A DNA stretch of 64,000 nt from contig NZ_CP020046.1 in NCBI RefSeq assembly GCF_002028405.1, positions 2,356,001-2,420,000 on the forward strand, written 5' to 3'. Shown in pieces: positions 1-10,211 of this stretch. The notes under the pieces were generated by a model. It was not told the origin of the DNA. It ran no database searches and saw only the letters and a list, made by a program, of their open reading frames with translations. Source of the stretch: Thiomonas intermedia. GTDB taxonomy: Bacteria; Pseudomonadota; Gammaproteobacteria; Burkholderiales; Burkholderiaceae_C. The translations under genes were made by a program, and so were the position numbers. Position 1 is the stretch's first letter. Each line of letters opens with the position of its first letter.

Positions 1-1050
1 CGTCTTGCCATCCGGGCTGATGGTCGGGCTGACGTTGTAGCCACCGCTGTAAGTCACGCGCTGCACGCTGCCGCCGCTCAGCCCGACCTTGTAGACCTGC
101 GGGCCGCCGTCGCGGTCGCTGACAAAGTAAAGGCTCTGGCCGTCGGGTGAGAAAGTCGGCTCGGTGTCGATCGAGTACGAGCGCATCAACTGCCGGGGCG
201 TGCCGCCCTTGCTCGGCATCAGATAGATCTGCGAACGGCCCGTGAGTGTGAGCACCACGGCGAGCGTGCCGCCGTCGGGCGAGAAGGCCGGCGCGCTGTT
301 CGATCCCTTGAAATTGGCCACCATGCGGCGCGCGCCGCTGCGCACGTTCTGCAGGAAGACCACCGGCTTGCCCGTCTCGAAGGAGACGTAGGCCAGCTCC
401 TGACCGTTGGGCGACCACACCGGCGAAAGCAGCGGCTCGCGGCTGCGCAGCGCGAACTGCGGATTGGCCCCGTCGCTGTCGGCGATGTTGAGCGAAAAGC
501 TGTGCGGTCCCGCCTTGGTGATGTAGGCAATGCGCGTGGCAAACACCCCGCGCAGCCCGGTGAGCTTCTGATAGATGTAATCGCTGATCTTGTGCGCCGC
601 CAAGCGCAGATCGCCCGGCATCACGGTCAGCGCCAAGCCGCCAAGGTCGGCCTGCTTCACCGCGTCCCAGAGGCGGAATTGCAACTGCCAGCGCCCACCG
701 GCCACCTGCGCCACACTGCCACCGGCCACGGCCTCCAGGTTCTGCGAACGCCAGGCCGCGTAATTCGGCGGACCTTGCTCGGTCAGCGTCTGGCCGCCCA
801 GATGGTTCACGGCGAAAAGCCCGCTGCGCGTGAGGTCGGCGCGCACGATGTCGGCGATCGGCTGCGGGCAATGGTTAGGGTCGCGGAAAGCGCCGATGCC
901 CACGGGAATCTGCGTGGCGCCGATGCCCGAGACATCCACCTTGAACTGCGCCTGCGCCGAACGGCTCAGCGCGGCAAGCCCGGCCAACGAAGCAGCCCCG
1001 CGAAGAAGCGGAGTGGAGAGGGAACCTAGAACAAATCGGCGTCGCTGCAT
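1..1050 (-). CDS. tolB: Tol-Pal system protein TolB (3' end outside window)
   Basis: Periplasmic component of the Tol-Pal envelope system, which binds Pal and helps outer-membrane constriction. The first 350 codons are present; the family is about 430 residues, so the C-terminal propeller blades lie beyond base 1. After an N-terminal alpha/beta domain, repeated WSPNG, FSPDG and ISPDG blades of the TolB beta-propeller are visible from about residue 200. The ATG at 1050 gives a leader starting MQRRRFVLGS and ending near AQAQ, which resembles a twin-arginine signal. It is isolated from tolQRA (27503-29783) instead of following tolA. Identification is firm; the Tat reading is inference. Confidence 0.93.
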   Translation of the reverse strand, partial: MQRRRFVLGSLSTPLLRGAASLAGLAALSRSAQAQFKVDVSGIGATQIPVGIGAFRDPNHCPQPIADIVRADLTRSGLFAVNHLGGQTLTEQGPPNYAAWRSQNLEAVAGGSVAQVAGGRWQLQFRLWDAVKQADLGGLALTVMPGDLRLAAHKISDYIYQKLTGLRGVFATRIAYITKAGPHSFSLNIADSDGANPQFALRSREPLLSPVWSPNGQELAYVSFETGKPVVFLQNVRSGARRMVANFKGSNSAPAFSPDGGTLAVVLTLTGRSQIYLMPSKGGTPRQLMRSYSIDTEPTFSPDGQSLYFVSDRDGGPQVYKVGLSGGSVQRVTYSGGYNVSPTISPDGKT

Positions 1051-1230
1051 GGAGTGTCAATAGAGGGGCCGCGTTGCTTCAACAAGCGATCGCAAACACA
1101 GCGTTGAAATTCTAAGAAGGGCAGGAGCCCCGCCGTCGTAAAAATTCGCAAGTCTTGCTGCTTTGCGCAATTGAATCAGAACCTGGCGACAACAAGACTG
1201 AGTTGCAAATGGGGGATTGGTTCCGGCGGG

Positions 1231-2088
1231 TCACACGGAGAAGAGAATCTCTGAGCGGTGGCTAGAACCCTCCAGAAGGCCTTGCTCAGCTTTGTACGAC
1301 GATGTCGGGTTCGTCATGCGCTCGCCTAGCCGTCGAGCGTTTGCCGACTCACGATCCCGACTTGCCTCGAAGTGCCAAAGATGAAAAACCTCTGTTGACC
1401 AGTAGCCGTTGATCCGCTTGAGGCCTGCCCGCTGCAACCGCCAGACAAAGTCCGCGTCCTCGTGCCCCCATCCAACAAAAGCTTCATCAAAGCCATTGAC
1501 CTTGAAAAAATCATCTCTCCAAAGCGAAAAATTACAGCTCCTGATGCCGCTCCATTTGAAATGGGGAGATGCGTGACGCAGAAAGGGCGGAATTCTCGCG
1601 ACCATAGGAATCCATTTGTTGATCCGTCTGAAAAAACGCTGTTTCATCCAAAATAGAATTGAATTTTGAACAAGCTCCGGGCGACGAATAATTTCCTCTG
1701 TAATATCTTGATCGAGCAGAATGCGGCTGCCATTGATGAAGCAGCCCTGTCTTCTCTGATGCACATGCTGAGAAACAAAATCATGGCGCGGAATGCAATC
1801 GCCATCAAGAAAAATAAGGTAATTTCCGCCTGAGTTGAGAACCCCTTGGTTTCTCGCGGTTGATGCAGTGAAGCCGATGTCTGGGTGCCATATATATTTA
1901 ATTCTGAATGGCCATTCCTGGCTATGTAGAAAACTTTGTGTAATTTGAGTATGGCTTGCGTTTGAGCCGTCATCGGTGATAACGACTTCACTAGGTATGG
2001 TTTCCTGCTGTGCGAGCGCATTTAAAACGGCATTTAAGGCGTCGCTACGATTATAAGTGAGGATGATTATGCTTATTTCATTGGCCAT
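1231..2088 (-). CDS. Glycosyltransferase family 2 with galactosyltransferase-type C-terminal domain
   Basis: Predicted LPS or polysaccharide sugar transferase, 285 residues. The N-terminal GT-A fold shows ISIIILTYNRS, the nucleotide-binding TDDGS and a metal-binding DGDC motif (FLDGDCIPRH). The C-terminal part has the NGFDEAFVGWGHEDADFVWR signature of the Glyco_transf_7C family. I chose the ATG at 2088 because the GT2 fold begins right after it; an upstream ATG at 2196 would add 36 unrelated residues. It overlaps the preceding gene by 11 bp, suggesting translational coupling. Base composition is clearly AT-rich against the chromosome, as for its two upstream neighbours. Donor and acceptor sugars cannot be told. 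Confidence 0.88.
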   Translation of the reverse strand: MANEISIIILTYNRSDALNAVLNALAQQETIPSEVVITDDGSNASHTQITQSFLHSQEWPFRIKYIWHPDIGFTASTARNQGVLNSGGNYLIFLDGDCIPRHDFVSQHVHQRRQGCFINGSRILLDQDITEEIIRRPELVQNSILFWMKQRFFRRINKWIPMVARIPPFLRHASPHFKWSGIRSCNFSLWRDDFFKVNGFDEAFVGWGHEDADFVWRLQRAGLKRINGYWSTEVFHLWHFEASRDRESANARRLGERMTNPTSSYKAEQGLLEGSSHRSEILFSV

Positions 2089-2854
2089 CTCTGATCTCTT
2101 GTTGCGAAATGAGCCATAGTTTGATATATTTGTAGTAGGTTCCTTCTGCATTTGAAATGGCGAGCAATAATCCGAGTTTGCCATCGAGAAATCCAAGTTT
2201 CAAAAAGTAAGTGCGAATAAAGGCCCAGAACCCCCTCGCTATTGCCGCTGTCAGTGAAGTTTTTCGTCCTGATTTCGCTAATTTCTCGGCGCCGGCGCTG
2301 GAGTAAAAATTGATCTTCTCAAGAACTTCATCAAGGGAGCGATAGCTAATGTGCAAGAGCGGGTTATGCAATGCACCCAAGGATGCATCTGTGATTAATG
2401 ATTCATGCACAATATCATTGGAAAATTGGGCACTGCCGCGCCGAAACAATCTCGCGACTCGATCCGGATACCAGCCGCCATAGCGCATGAACTGGCCGCA
2501 ATAGCTTGATATGCGCGGCAAGGTGTATACGTGAAGAGATGAATGTTGTCGGATGACCGTTTTAATCTCGGCGGCAAGTTCTGGTGTGAGGCGTTCATCT
2601 GCATCGATGGACAGCACCCATTCACCAGTTGCCTGCCCCAACGCCCTATTTTTCTGAGATCCAAAGCCTGGCCAGTCTGTCTCATAGACGGTTGCCCCGA
2701 GGCTGACGCATATTTCCTGAGTTCCGTCGGTACTTCCCGAATCGAAAACAATGATCTCGTCAGCCAGCATCTTGACCGACTGAAGGCAGTCGGTGATGTT
2801 GTTGGCCTCATTTTTAGTGATAACAATAACGCTAAACTTGACTGAGTCATTCAT
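2078..2854 (-). CDS. Glycosyltransferase family 2, WaaE/KdtX-like
   Basis: 258-residue GT2 enzyme resembling the lipopolysaccharide core glucosyltransferases WaaE/KdtX. Visible motifs are FSVIVITKNEANNI at the N-terminus, VFDSGSTDGT for nucleotide binding, the DxD-containing SIDADERLTPEL, and the family-typical GGWYPDRVARLFRRG. It lies between the ligase gene upstream and another GT2 gene downstream and overlaps both by 8-11 bp, so the three probably form one transcript. A role in extending the core oligosaccharide is inferred from family and from the adjacent ligase. The exact linkage is unknown. Confidence 0.88.
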   Translation of the reverse strand: MNDSVKFSVIVITKNEANNITDCLQSVKMLADEIIVFDSGSTDGTQEICVSLGATVYETDWPGFGSQKNRALGQATGEWVLSIDADERLTPELAAEIKTVIRQHSSLHVYTLPRISSYCGQFMRYGGWYPDRVARLFRRGSAQFSNDIVHESLITDASLGALHNPLLHISYRSLDEVLEKINFYSSAGAEKLAKSGRKTSLTAAIARGFWAFIRTYFLKLGFLDGKLGLLLAISNAEGTYYKYIKLWLISQQEIRDGQ

Positions 2855-4107
2855 GTTTCGATATATTTCTTATATGCCATGCTGGGCCCGGGTTGTTCCA
2901 ATCTCGATCAGGTAGGAGAATTATTGAAAATAAAATGGCAAAGAAACGCCCCTCTCCAGCGTTGAGTAGAGTCGAGTTGAGCGCCGAATATAAAATAAAT
3001 GCAAGTAGCAGTGCATAAGCCCATTCCTTTTTTTCGGGTGCTAAGCCTTGTGCTGCTTTATATAGCGCGATGATTAAGTAAAATTCAACCAGAAGGCCTA
3101 GCACGCCAAGCTGGGCTACGATCAACAAGTAATCGTTATGTGGGTTGGATGATCCAACTTGTTTTGTGCCGAGGATTTGCTGAGCGTATTGTGTCTCAAA
3201 AGACCCGGTGCCGTGCCCCAAGATAGGGGCGCTCTCAATAATTGCCAGACTATTTTTGAAAAATTGCCAGCGAATGACTATCGAACTTTCTTCGGTGGGG
3301 TGTTTGCTTTCCAGTGTTTGTGCATTAGCTAATGTCCTTTCTAGACGATCACGGGAAATAGGCGAGGCGAGCAAAATTGCCGCTATTCCAATCATGGCAA
3401 TGGCAAAGGATGGTAGGCGCCAACTTTTTTTGATATGACGCACCAAAAATAATGCTGTTAGCGAAAAAAATATGACATATCCTGTTCGGCCGTTATTAAT
3501 GGCCAATGTGTTATAGGCCATGCAAACGAACAATATAGCATAATATATTTGTAAATTAATTTTTTGAGATCTTATTGCTCTATACGCAAAGATATAGCTT
3601 GCGACGGAAGTGTATAAGCCAAAAGTAATTCTGTTTTGAAATCCAATATAGGCTTGATTTGGGTCGATAAATGGATGAATTAATCCAAAATATCGCATGT
3701 AAGATACAATCACCGACAACGTGATGGCGGCTAGCGCAGAATTGAGTGCGAGAATTCTCCACTTTTTATTTGGAGCCATTGCTATGATCAGTGGAATGGC
3801 TAATAACTTTAGGTATTTGCTCCAGAATTCAAATGCCTGGTGCAGGTCGGTCTTTCCATAAAGCATGCCAATTGCAAGCGCGGCTAGAAATAGCCAAGCT
3901 GCTTGAGATGGCTGATTGTTAAAAAGGCCTTTCCATATTTCTGCCTTATATGACTGGGTAAAAAAGGCTAGCAATAAAAGAACTAGCGCAAATGAACCCC
4001 ATGCTGTCGGCAAGGGAGTGGACGCAGCTGCAAAGACAATCGCAATGCCGACAAGGACTGAAGGCCTAGGGGATAGAAGGGGCGCTATGCTCTGACGTTT
4101 TATTTGC

Positions 4108-4109
<2 letters not shown>
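2847..4109 (-). CDS. waaL: O-antigen ligase, WaaL/Wzy_C family
   Basis: Polytopic inner-membrane protein of 420 residues, predicted to join undecaprenyl-linked O-antigen to lipid A-core on the periplasmic face. About ten to twelve hydrophobic segments flank a large periplasmic loop that contains GHGTGSFE (about 298-305) and the hallmark SNPHNDYLL with His324. NNGRTGY near 205-211 is also typical. No Wzy polymerase is encoded nearby and export is by an ABC transporter, so ligase is preferred to polymerase. Its ATG at 4109 lies inside the CATG that also supplies the msbA start on the other strand. The gene is AT-rich. Confidence 0.85.
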
Positions 4110-5913
<1,804 letters not shown>

Positions 5914-5937
5914 TCCGGTACGTTGACGTTTGAGACC

Positions 5938-6090
5938 GAGCCTCCCCACCCCGGCCCTCCCCACAAGTGGAGAGGGAGAGAACACGCCCTCCACGGCGTG
6001 AGGGGAGAGAATGCCCCTCCCCCACGGGGTGGGGGAGGTTGGGAGGGGGAAATGCCCAGCCCCGTCTTCCCCCACGGGGTGGGTGGGGCA
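5938..6090. repeat. GC-rich palindromic repeat cluster between msbA and wzm
   Basis: The 383-bp gap between msbA and wzm holds no convincing gene. It contains CTCCCC/GGGGAG-type inverted repeats. The clearest is a perfect 9-bp stem at 6016-6024 pairing with 6030-6038 around a 5-base loop. The core CCCCCACGGGGTGGG recurs near 6068. The arrangement resembles dispersed repetitive extragenic palindromes, and the hairpins could also attenuate read-through from msbA. Short reading frames across it are low-complexity artefacts. Confidence 0.65.
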
Positions 6091-6296
6091 AAACGGCCTT
6101 TTCCGCCTGCGAATGAGATCGAGAGGGGAAGCGGCCGTCGCTTGGTCACGACCCATGAACCGTTCATCCCTCTCAATGCAGAATCAATCACTCAAATCCG
6201 ACCATCCTCCCGATCCCGCGGAATGCCGGGTTTTTAAGGCGGGTGAGTGTGCCTGTCCTTTAAGATGACTCGCTTTTAGGCCGCCTTGCCTCGCCC

Positions 6297-7088
6297 ATGT
6301 CTGCATTCCGAACCGCCCTCAACGATCTTACCCGCAGCATCTTCGCCTGGCGTTTGTGGAGCCTGCTGGGCTGGCTCGAAATTCGCCAGCGCTATGCGCG
6401 TTCCAAAGTTGGCCCGTTCTGGCTCACCATCAGCATGGGCGTACTGGTTGGCACGCTGGGGGTGGTGTATGGCACCTTATTCGGTCAGAACCTCAGTGAT
6501 TATTTACCTTTGCTAGCCATCGGCATCGTCATGTGGGGGCTGTTCTCGAGCATCGTCAATGAAGGCTGTACCGCCTACATCAATAGCGCCAACTACATCC
6601 GCCAGGTGCACACCCCGCGGCTTATCTACATCTTGCAGGTCGCGTGGCGCAATACGGTGATCTTTGCGCACAACTTCATCATTGTGTTGATCACCCTGGT
6701 GATCTTCGGTGTGAAGAGCTGGGCCACCATGCCCCTGTTCATTCCGGGCCTGGCGCTTTTCTTGCTCAACGCCATGTGGATGGCGGCCGTGGCAGGTTTG
6801 ATTTCGGCGCGCTTTCGCGACCTGCCACAAATCGTGAGCGCCCTGCTGCAAGTCGCGTTCTACGTCACCCCCATTCTGTTTCATGGCGGCATGCTCAGCG
6901 GCAAACACCAATGGATCGTGGAGTTCAACCCGCTGGCGTATCTCATCGACATCGTGCGCCAGCCCCTGGTGGGCGAAGTGCCGCCGCCTTTCACCTGGGG
7001 GCTCACCATCGGCATGGCCGTGTTCGGCTGGCTGCTCGCGCTGGGTATGACCGGGCGCTACCACCGGCGCATTCCGTATTGGGTGTGA
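6297..7088 (+). CDS. wzm: O-antigen ABC transporter permease, Wzm
   Basis: 263-residue ABC-2 type membrane protein with about six hydrophobic helices, the transmembrane half of a polysaccharide exporter. The N-terminal RQRYARSKVGPFWLTISMG region matches the amphipathic entry of Wzm/KpsM/TagG permeases, and the C-terminal YLIDIVRQPL is also family-typical. It should pair with the ATPase at 7910-8758 to export undecaprenyl-linked O antigen. A toxin-antitoxin pair and a 175-bp non-coding stretch now separate the two subunits, whereas they are normally adjacent. Confidence 0.9.
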   Translation: MSAFRTALNDLTRSIFAWRLWSLLGWLEIRQRYARSKVGPFWLTISMGVLVGTLGVVYGTLFGQNLSDYLPLLAIGIVMWGLFSSIVNEGCTAYINSANYIRQVHTPRLIYILQVAWRNTVIFAHNFIIVLITLVIFGVKSWATMPLFIPGLALFLLNAMWMAAVAGLISARFRDLPQIVSALLQVAFYVTPILFHGGMLSGKHQWIVEFNPLAYLIDIVRQPLVGEVPPPFTWGLTIGMAVFGWLLALGMTGRYHRRIPYWV

Positions 7089-7263
7089 ACGCGTTGCGCT
7101 GTCATTCAAAGCGGAGTCAGGGCAGTGCAGGCTGATGCATGACACCAAACCCCTCTGGACACAGGGCTCAAGCCTCAAAAAAGGGGGGGCTATTGGTCGA
7201 AAGCCCGAATCTGATTTGAAGTTGGCTAAACTAGACTCAATTTCCGTGCAAATTGCGAGTGCT

Positions 7264-7512
7264 ATGCAGACCGTCAACATTCACGAAGCCAAAACCACCT
7301 TGTCTCAATTGATTGAGCGTGTCGAGCATGGTGAAGAGGTCATCATCGCCCGGGCGCGCAGGCCCGTGGCTCGGCTGACTGCCTTGCAGGCCACGGCGAA
7401 GCCGACCGTGCGCCTCGGCTTGATGAAAGGCCAAATTCAACTCGCTGAAGACTTTGACGATCCTTTGCCCGCCGAGGTGCTGCAGAGTTTCACCGAAGGG
7501 CAAAAGATTTGA
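7264..7512 (+). CDS. Phd/YefM-family antitoxin
   Basis: 82-residue antitoxin of the Phd/YefM type. The N-terminal MQTVNIHEAKTTLSQLIERV and following EEVIIARARRPVARL fit the DNA-binding and dimerisation fold; the C-terminal acidic tail (EDFDDPLPAEV) would wrap the toxin. ATG 7264 is chosen over one at 7135 because the family fold starts here. The stop overlaps the TTG start of the PIN gene by 4 bp. It probably represses its own operon. The 175 bp upstream, after wzm, likely hold its promoter, but I could not define boxes. Confidence 0.88.
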   Translation: MQTVNIHEAKTTLSQLIERVEHGEEVIIARARRPVARLTALQATAKPTVRLGLMKGQIQLAEDFDDPLPAEVLQSFTEGQKI

Positions 7513-7889
7513 AATTGCTTCTGGACACCCATGTGATGCTGTGGGCGATGACAGACGACCCCCGCCTGTCGGGTGCAGCGCGCGAGCAGTTGCAAGCCGC
7601 AGACGCGGTGTATGTCAGCGCCGCCTCGTTGTGGGAAATTGCCATCAAGGCGGGCCTGGGGAAAATTGAGGTTGAGGTTGCCGAGTTGACCCGGCAGCTT
7701 CATCTGGCGGGGTTTCAAGAGTTACCCGTCACCTGGCAGCACACTCTGAAAGTTGTTTTGCTGCCTAATCATCACAAAGATCCGTTCGACAGGCTACTCA
7801 TCGCGCAAGCCCTTTCAGAGCCGCTGCGCTTGCTCACCGCCGATAGGCAATTGCCTGCGTATTCAAGCGACCTCGTCACCCTGGTGTGA
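7509..7889 (+). CDS. PIN-domain toxin, VapC-like ribonuclease
   Basis: 126-residue PIN-domain protein. It has the acidic residues of the nuclease centre in LLLDTHVMLWA (Asp6), SLWEIAIK (Glu near 43) and DPFDRLLIAQA (Asp near 95), with a final acidic position in LLTADRQL. Such toxins cleave RNA and are neutralised by the adjacent Phd-type protein. The start is TTG at 7509 in a 4-bp overlap with the antitoxin stop. Its own stop lies in GTGA, which offers a possible GTG start for wzt, so translation may be coupled to the O-antigen exporter. Confidence 0.87.
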   Translation: MKLLLDTHVMLWAMTDDPRLSGAAREQLQAADAVYVSAASLWEIAIKAGLGKIEVEVAELTRQLHLAGFQELPVTWQHTLKVVLLPNHHKDPFDRLLIAQALSEPLRLLTADRQLPAYSSDLVTLV

Positions 7890-7909
7890 CACCCGAGCCC
7901 CACAACCCC

Positions 7910-8758
7910 ATGCCTGCCAGCATCACCCTCCAAAACGTCCATCTCGACCTGCCCATCTTCGATGTGTCGGGGCAGTCTCTCAAAAAGCGCGTGCTGCGCA
8001 TGGGACGCCGCAACCGCATTGCCGAAGACAACACCGGCGTGGTCGTGGTGCGCGCCATTGACGACCTCAGCCTCAAGCTGGAGAGCGGCGACCGCCTGGG
8101 CCTCATCGGCCATAACGGCGCCGGCAAGAGCACCCTGCTGCGGGTCATGGCAGGTATCTACCCGCCCAGCAGTGGCACGGTGGACGTGCAAGGCAAGTCG
8201 GTGCCGCTGCTCGACATCGCCCTCGGCATGGACGACCAGTCCACCGGCCGCCAGAACATCCGCCTGCGCGGCCTGCTGCTGGGCATGACCGACGCCGAAA
8301 TCAAGCGCAAGACCGAAGACATCGCCGAATTCACCGAGCTGGGCGACTACCTCGACCTGCCATTGCGCACCTATTCCAGCGGCATGCGCGTGCGCCTGGC
8401 CTTCGCCATTTCCACCGCCGTGGAGGCCGACATCCTGCTGCTCGACGAAGTGCTCGGAGTGGGTGATGCCAGCTTTCAGGACAAAGCCAACAAACGCTTG
8501 CAAGACCTGCATGCTCGTGCGGAGATTGTGGTGCTCGCTATTCACAACAGCGACGCAATCCGAAAAACTTGTAATAAAGTGCTGTGGATGGAGCGTGGCA
8601 AAGTGAAGATGTTTGGCGAGGTTGACGAGGTCGTCAGTCAGTACGACCAAGTGATGCACCCTCACGAGATGCCGCCACCTGTCCCCAAAATGCTACGGAA
8701 GCGCGTTGCGAACACAGCTTTCTCCCAACGCAAACAGAGCCAGCGTCGAACGCCTTGA
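7910..8758 (+). CDS. wzt: O-antigen ABC transporter ATPase, Wzt (short form)
   Basis: 282-residue ATPase of the ABC-2 polysaccharide exporter. Walker A GHNGAGKS (about 66), signature YSSGMRVRL (about 154) and Walker B ILLLDEVLGVGD (about 174) are intact. After about residue 240 only a short basic tail remains, so the C-terminal carbohydrate-binding domain of long Wzt proteins is absent. I chose ATG 7910, where the family N-terminus begins (MPASITLQNV); a GTG at 7886 overlapping the toxin stop is an alternative. manC starts 16 bp downstream. Confidence 0.88.
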   Translation: MPASITLQNVHLDLPIFDVSGQSLKKRVLRMGRRNRIAEDNTGVVVVRAIDDLSLKLESGDRLGLIGHNGAGKSTLLRVMAGIYPPSSGTVDVQGKSVPLLDIALGMDDQSTGRQNIRLRGLLLGMTDAEIKRKTEDIAEFTELGDYLDLPLRTYSSGMRVRLAFAISTAVEADILLLDEVLGVGDASFQDKANKRLQDLHARAEIVVLAIHNSDAIRKTCNKVLWMERGKVKMFGEVDEVVSQYDQVMHPHEMPPPVPKMLRKRVANTAFSQRKQSQRRTP

Positions 8759-8774
8759 CGTGGCCCATCCTCCT

Positions 8775-10211
8775 ATGAACACCTGTCAAAAACTTCTGCC
8801 CGTCATTCTGTCTGGTGGTGCGGGCACCCGGTTGTGGCCCGTTTCGCGCGAGCAGCATCCCAAACCCTTCATGCAGTTGGCCGACGGCCAGAGCCTGCTG
8901 CAAAAGACTTTTCTGCGTGCAGCGGCCCTGCCGGGCGTCGAGCAAGTCCTCACCGTCACCAACCGCGATCTCGTGTTCAAGACCAAAGACGAGTACGCCC
9001 AGGTCAACCCCACCGGCAAGGCCACGGCCTACATTCTTGAGCCCTTCGGCCGCAACACCGCCCCCGCGCTGGCCGCCGCCGCCCTCTGGGCCGAGAAGCA
9101 CCTCGGGCCAGATGCCACCTTGCTCGTGCTCGCCGCAGACCATCTCATCACCAAGCAGGCAGAGTTCACCACTGCCGTGAATCAAGCCTGCGAGCTCGCG
9201 GCACAGGGCAAGATGGTGACCTTTGGCATCCAGCCCACGGCCCCAGAAACCGGCTTCGGCTATATCGAAGCGGAGGGCAACACCGTGTTGCGCTTTGTGG
9301 AAAAACCGACGCTGGCCAAGGCCTCCGAATTTTTGAGCAGCGGGCGCTACCTCTGGAACAGCGGCATGTTTTGCTTCCGTGTGGATGCCGTGCTGCGCGA
9401 GCTTTCAGAACATGCCCCCAATGTGCTCGACAGCGTGCAGAACTGCCTGGGCGCTTCGGCGGAAATTCAGGGCGGTGGCATCAGCCAGGTGGAGATGCGA
9501 CCCAAAGCCTTCGAATACGCCCCCGACATCTCGATTGATTACGCCTTGATGGAACCCTCCACCGAGGTGGCCGTGGTGCCGTGCGACATAGGCTGGAGCG
9601 ACATCGGTTCGTGGAACGCATTGAGCGACCTGCAAGATGCCGATGCGCGAGGCAACCGCATCCTCGGTGAAGCCTTGCTGCACGACGCGCGCAACTGCTA
9701 TGTACAAAGCCCGCAACGCATTGTCGGCTTGGTGGGGGTGCACGACCTGATCGTGGTGGACACCCCAGACGCCGTGCTTGTGGCCGACCGCAGCCGCGCC
9801 CAAGACGTTAAACAGATCACCGCACAGCTCAAGGCCAGCGGCCACGATGCCTACAAAATCCACCGCGAAGTTCACCGGCCGTGGGGCACCTACACGGTGC
9901 TTGAAGAAGCTGAAGATTTCAAAATCAAGCGCATTGTGGTTAAACCCAAAGGCACGCTTTCGCTGCAGATGCACCACCACCGCAGTGAGCATTGGATTGT
10001 CGTTTCCGGCATTGCAAGAGTGATCAACGGCGAAAAAGACATGCTCGTGCGGACCAATGAGTCCACCTACATCCCTGCGGGTACCCAGCACCGCTTGAGC
10101 AACCCTGGAATGGTTGACCTCGTCATGATCGAGGTACAGAGCGGCGATTATCTTGGGGAGGATGACATTATTCGATTCGCCGATGAGTACGGGAGAACAG
10201 GTGCCGCATGA
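8775..10211 (+). CDS. manC: Mannose-1-phosphate guanylyltransferase / mannose-6-phosphate isomerase
   Basis: Bifunctional type II enzyme (ManC/CpsB/AlgA), 478 residues, making GDP-mannose from mannose-1-phosphate and GTP. The nucleotidyltransferase signature LSGGAGTRLWP lies near residues 13-23 and FVEKP near 176. The C-terminal cupin isomerase domain shows HRPWGTYTVL and LQMHHHRSEHW. ATG 8775 fits the family; an ATG-less extension to 8706 does not. It supplies the substrate of Gmd encoded at 14778. No phosphomannomutase gene is in the window. Its stop overlaps the next start (ATGA), and base composition falls sharply right after it. Confidence 0.95.
   Translation: MNTCQKLLPVILSGGAGTRLWPVSREQHPKPFMQLADGQSLLQKTFLRAAALPGVEQVLTVTNRDLVFKTKDEYAQVNPTGKATAYILEPFGRNTAPALAAAALWAEKHLGPDATLLVLAADHLITKQAEFTTAVNQACELAAQGKMVTFGIQPTAPETGFGYIEAEGNTVLRFVEKPTLAKASEFLSSGRYLWNSGMFCFRVDAVLRELSEHAPNVLDSVQNCLGASAEIQGGGISQVEMRPKAFEYAPDISIDYALMEPSTEVAVVPCDIGWSDIGSWNALSDLQDADARGNRILGEALLHDARNCYVQSPQRIVGLVGVHDLIVVDTPDAVLVADRSRAQDVKQITAQLKASGHDAYKIHREVHRPWGTYTVLEEAEDFKIKRIVVKPKGTLSLQMHHHRSEHWIVVSGIARVINGEKDMLVRTNESTYIPAGTQHRLSNPGMVDLVMIEVQSGDYLGEDDIIRFADEYGRTGAA

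Noticed and set aside
7135-7263. Longer N-terminus for the Phd-type antitoxin
   Set aside because: The extra 43 residues have no family match and would cover the likely promoter region; ATG 7264 starts the fold.
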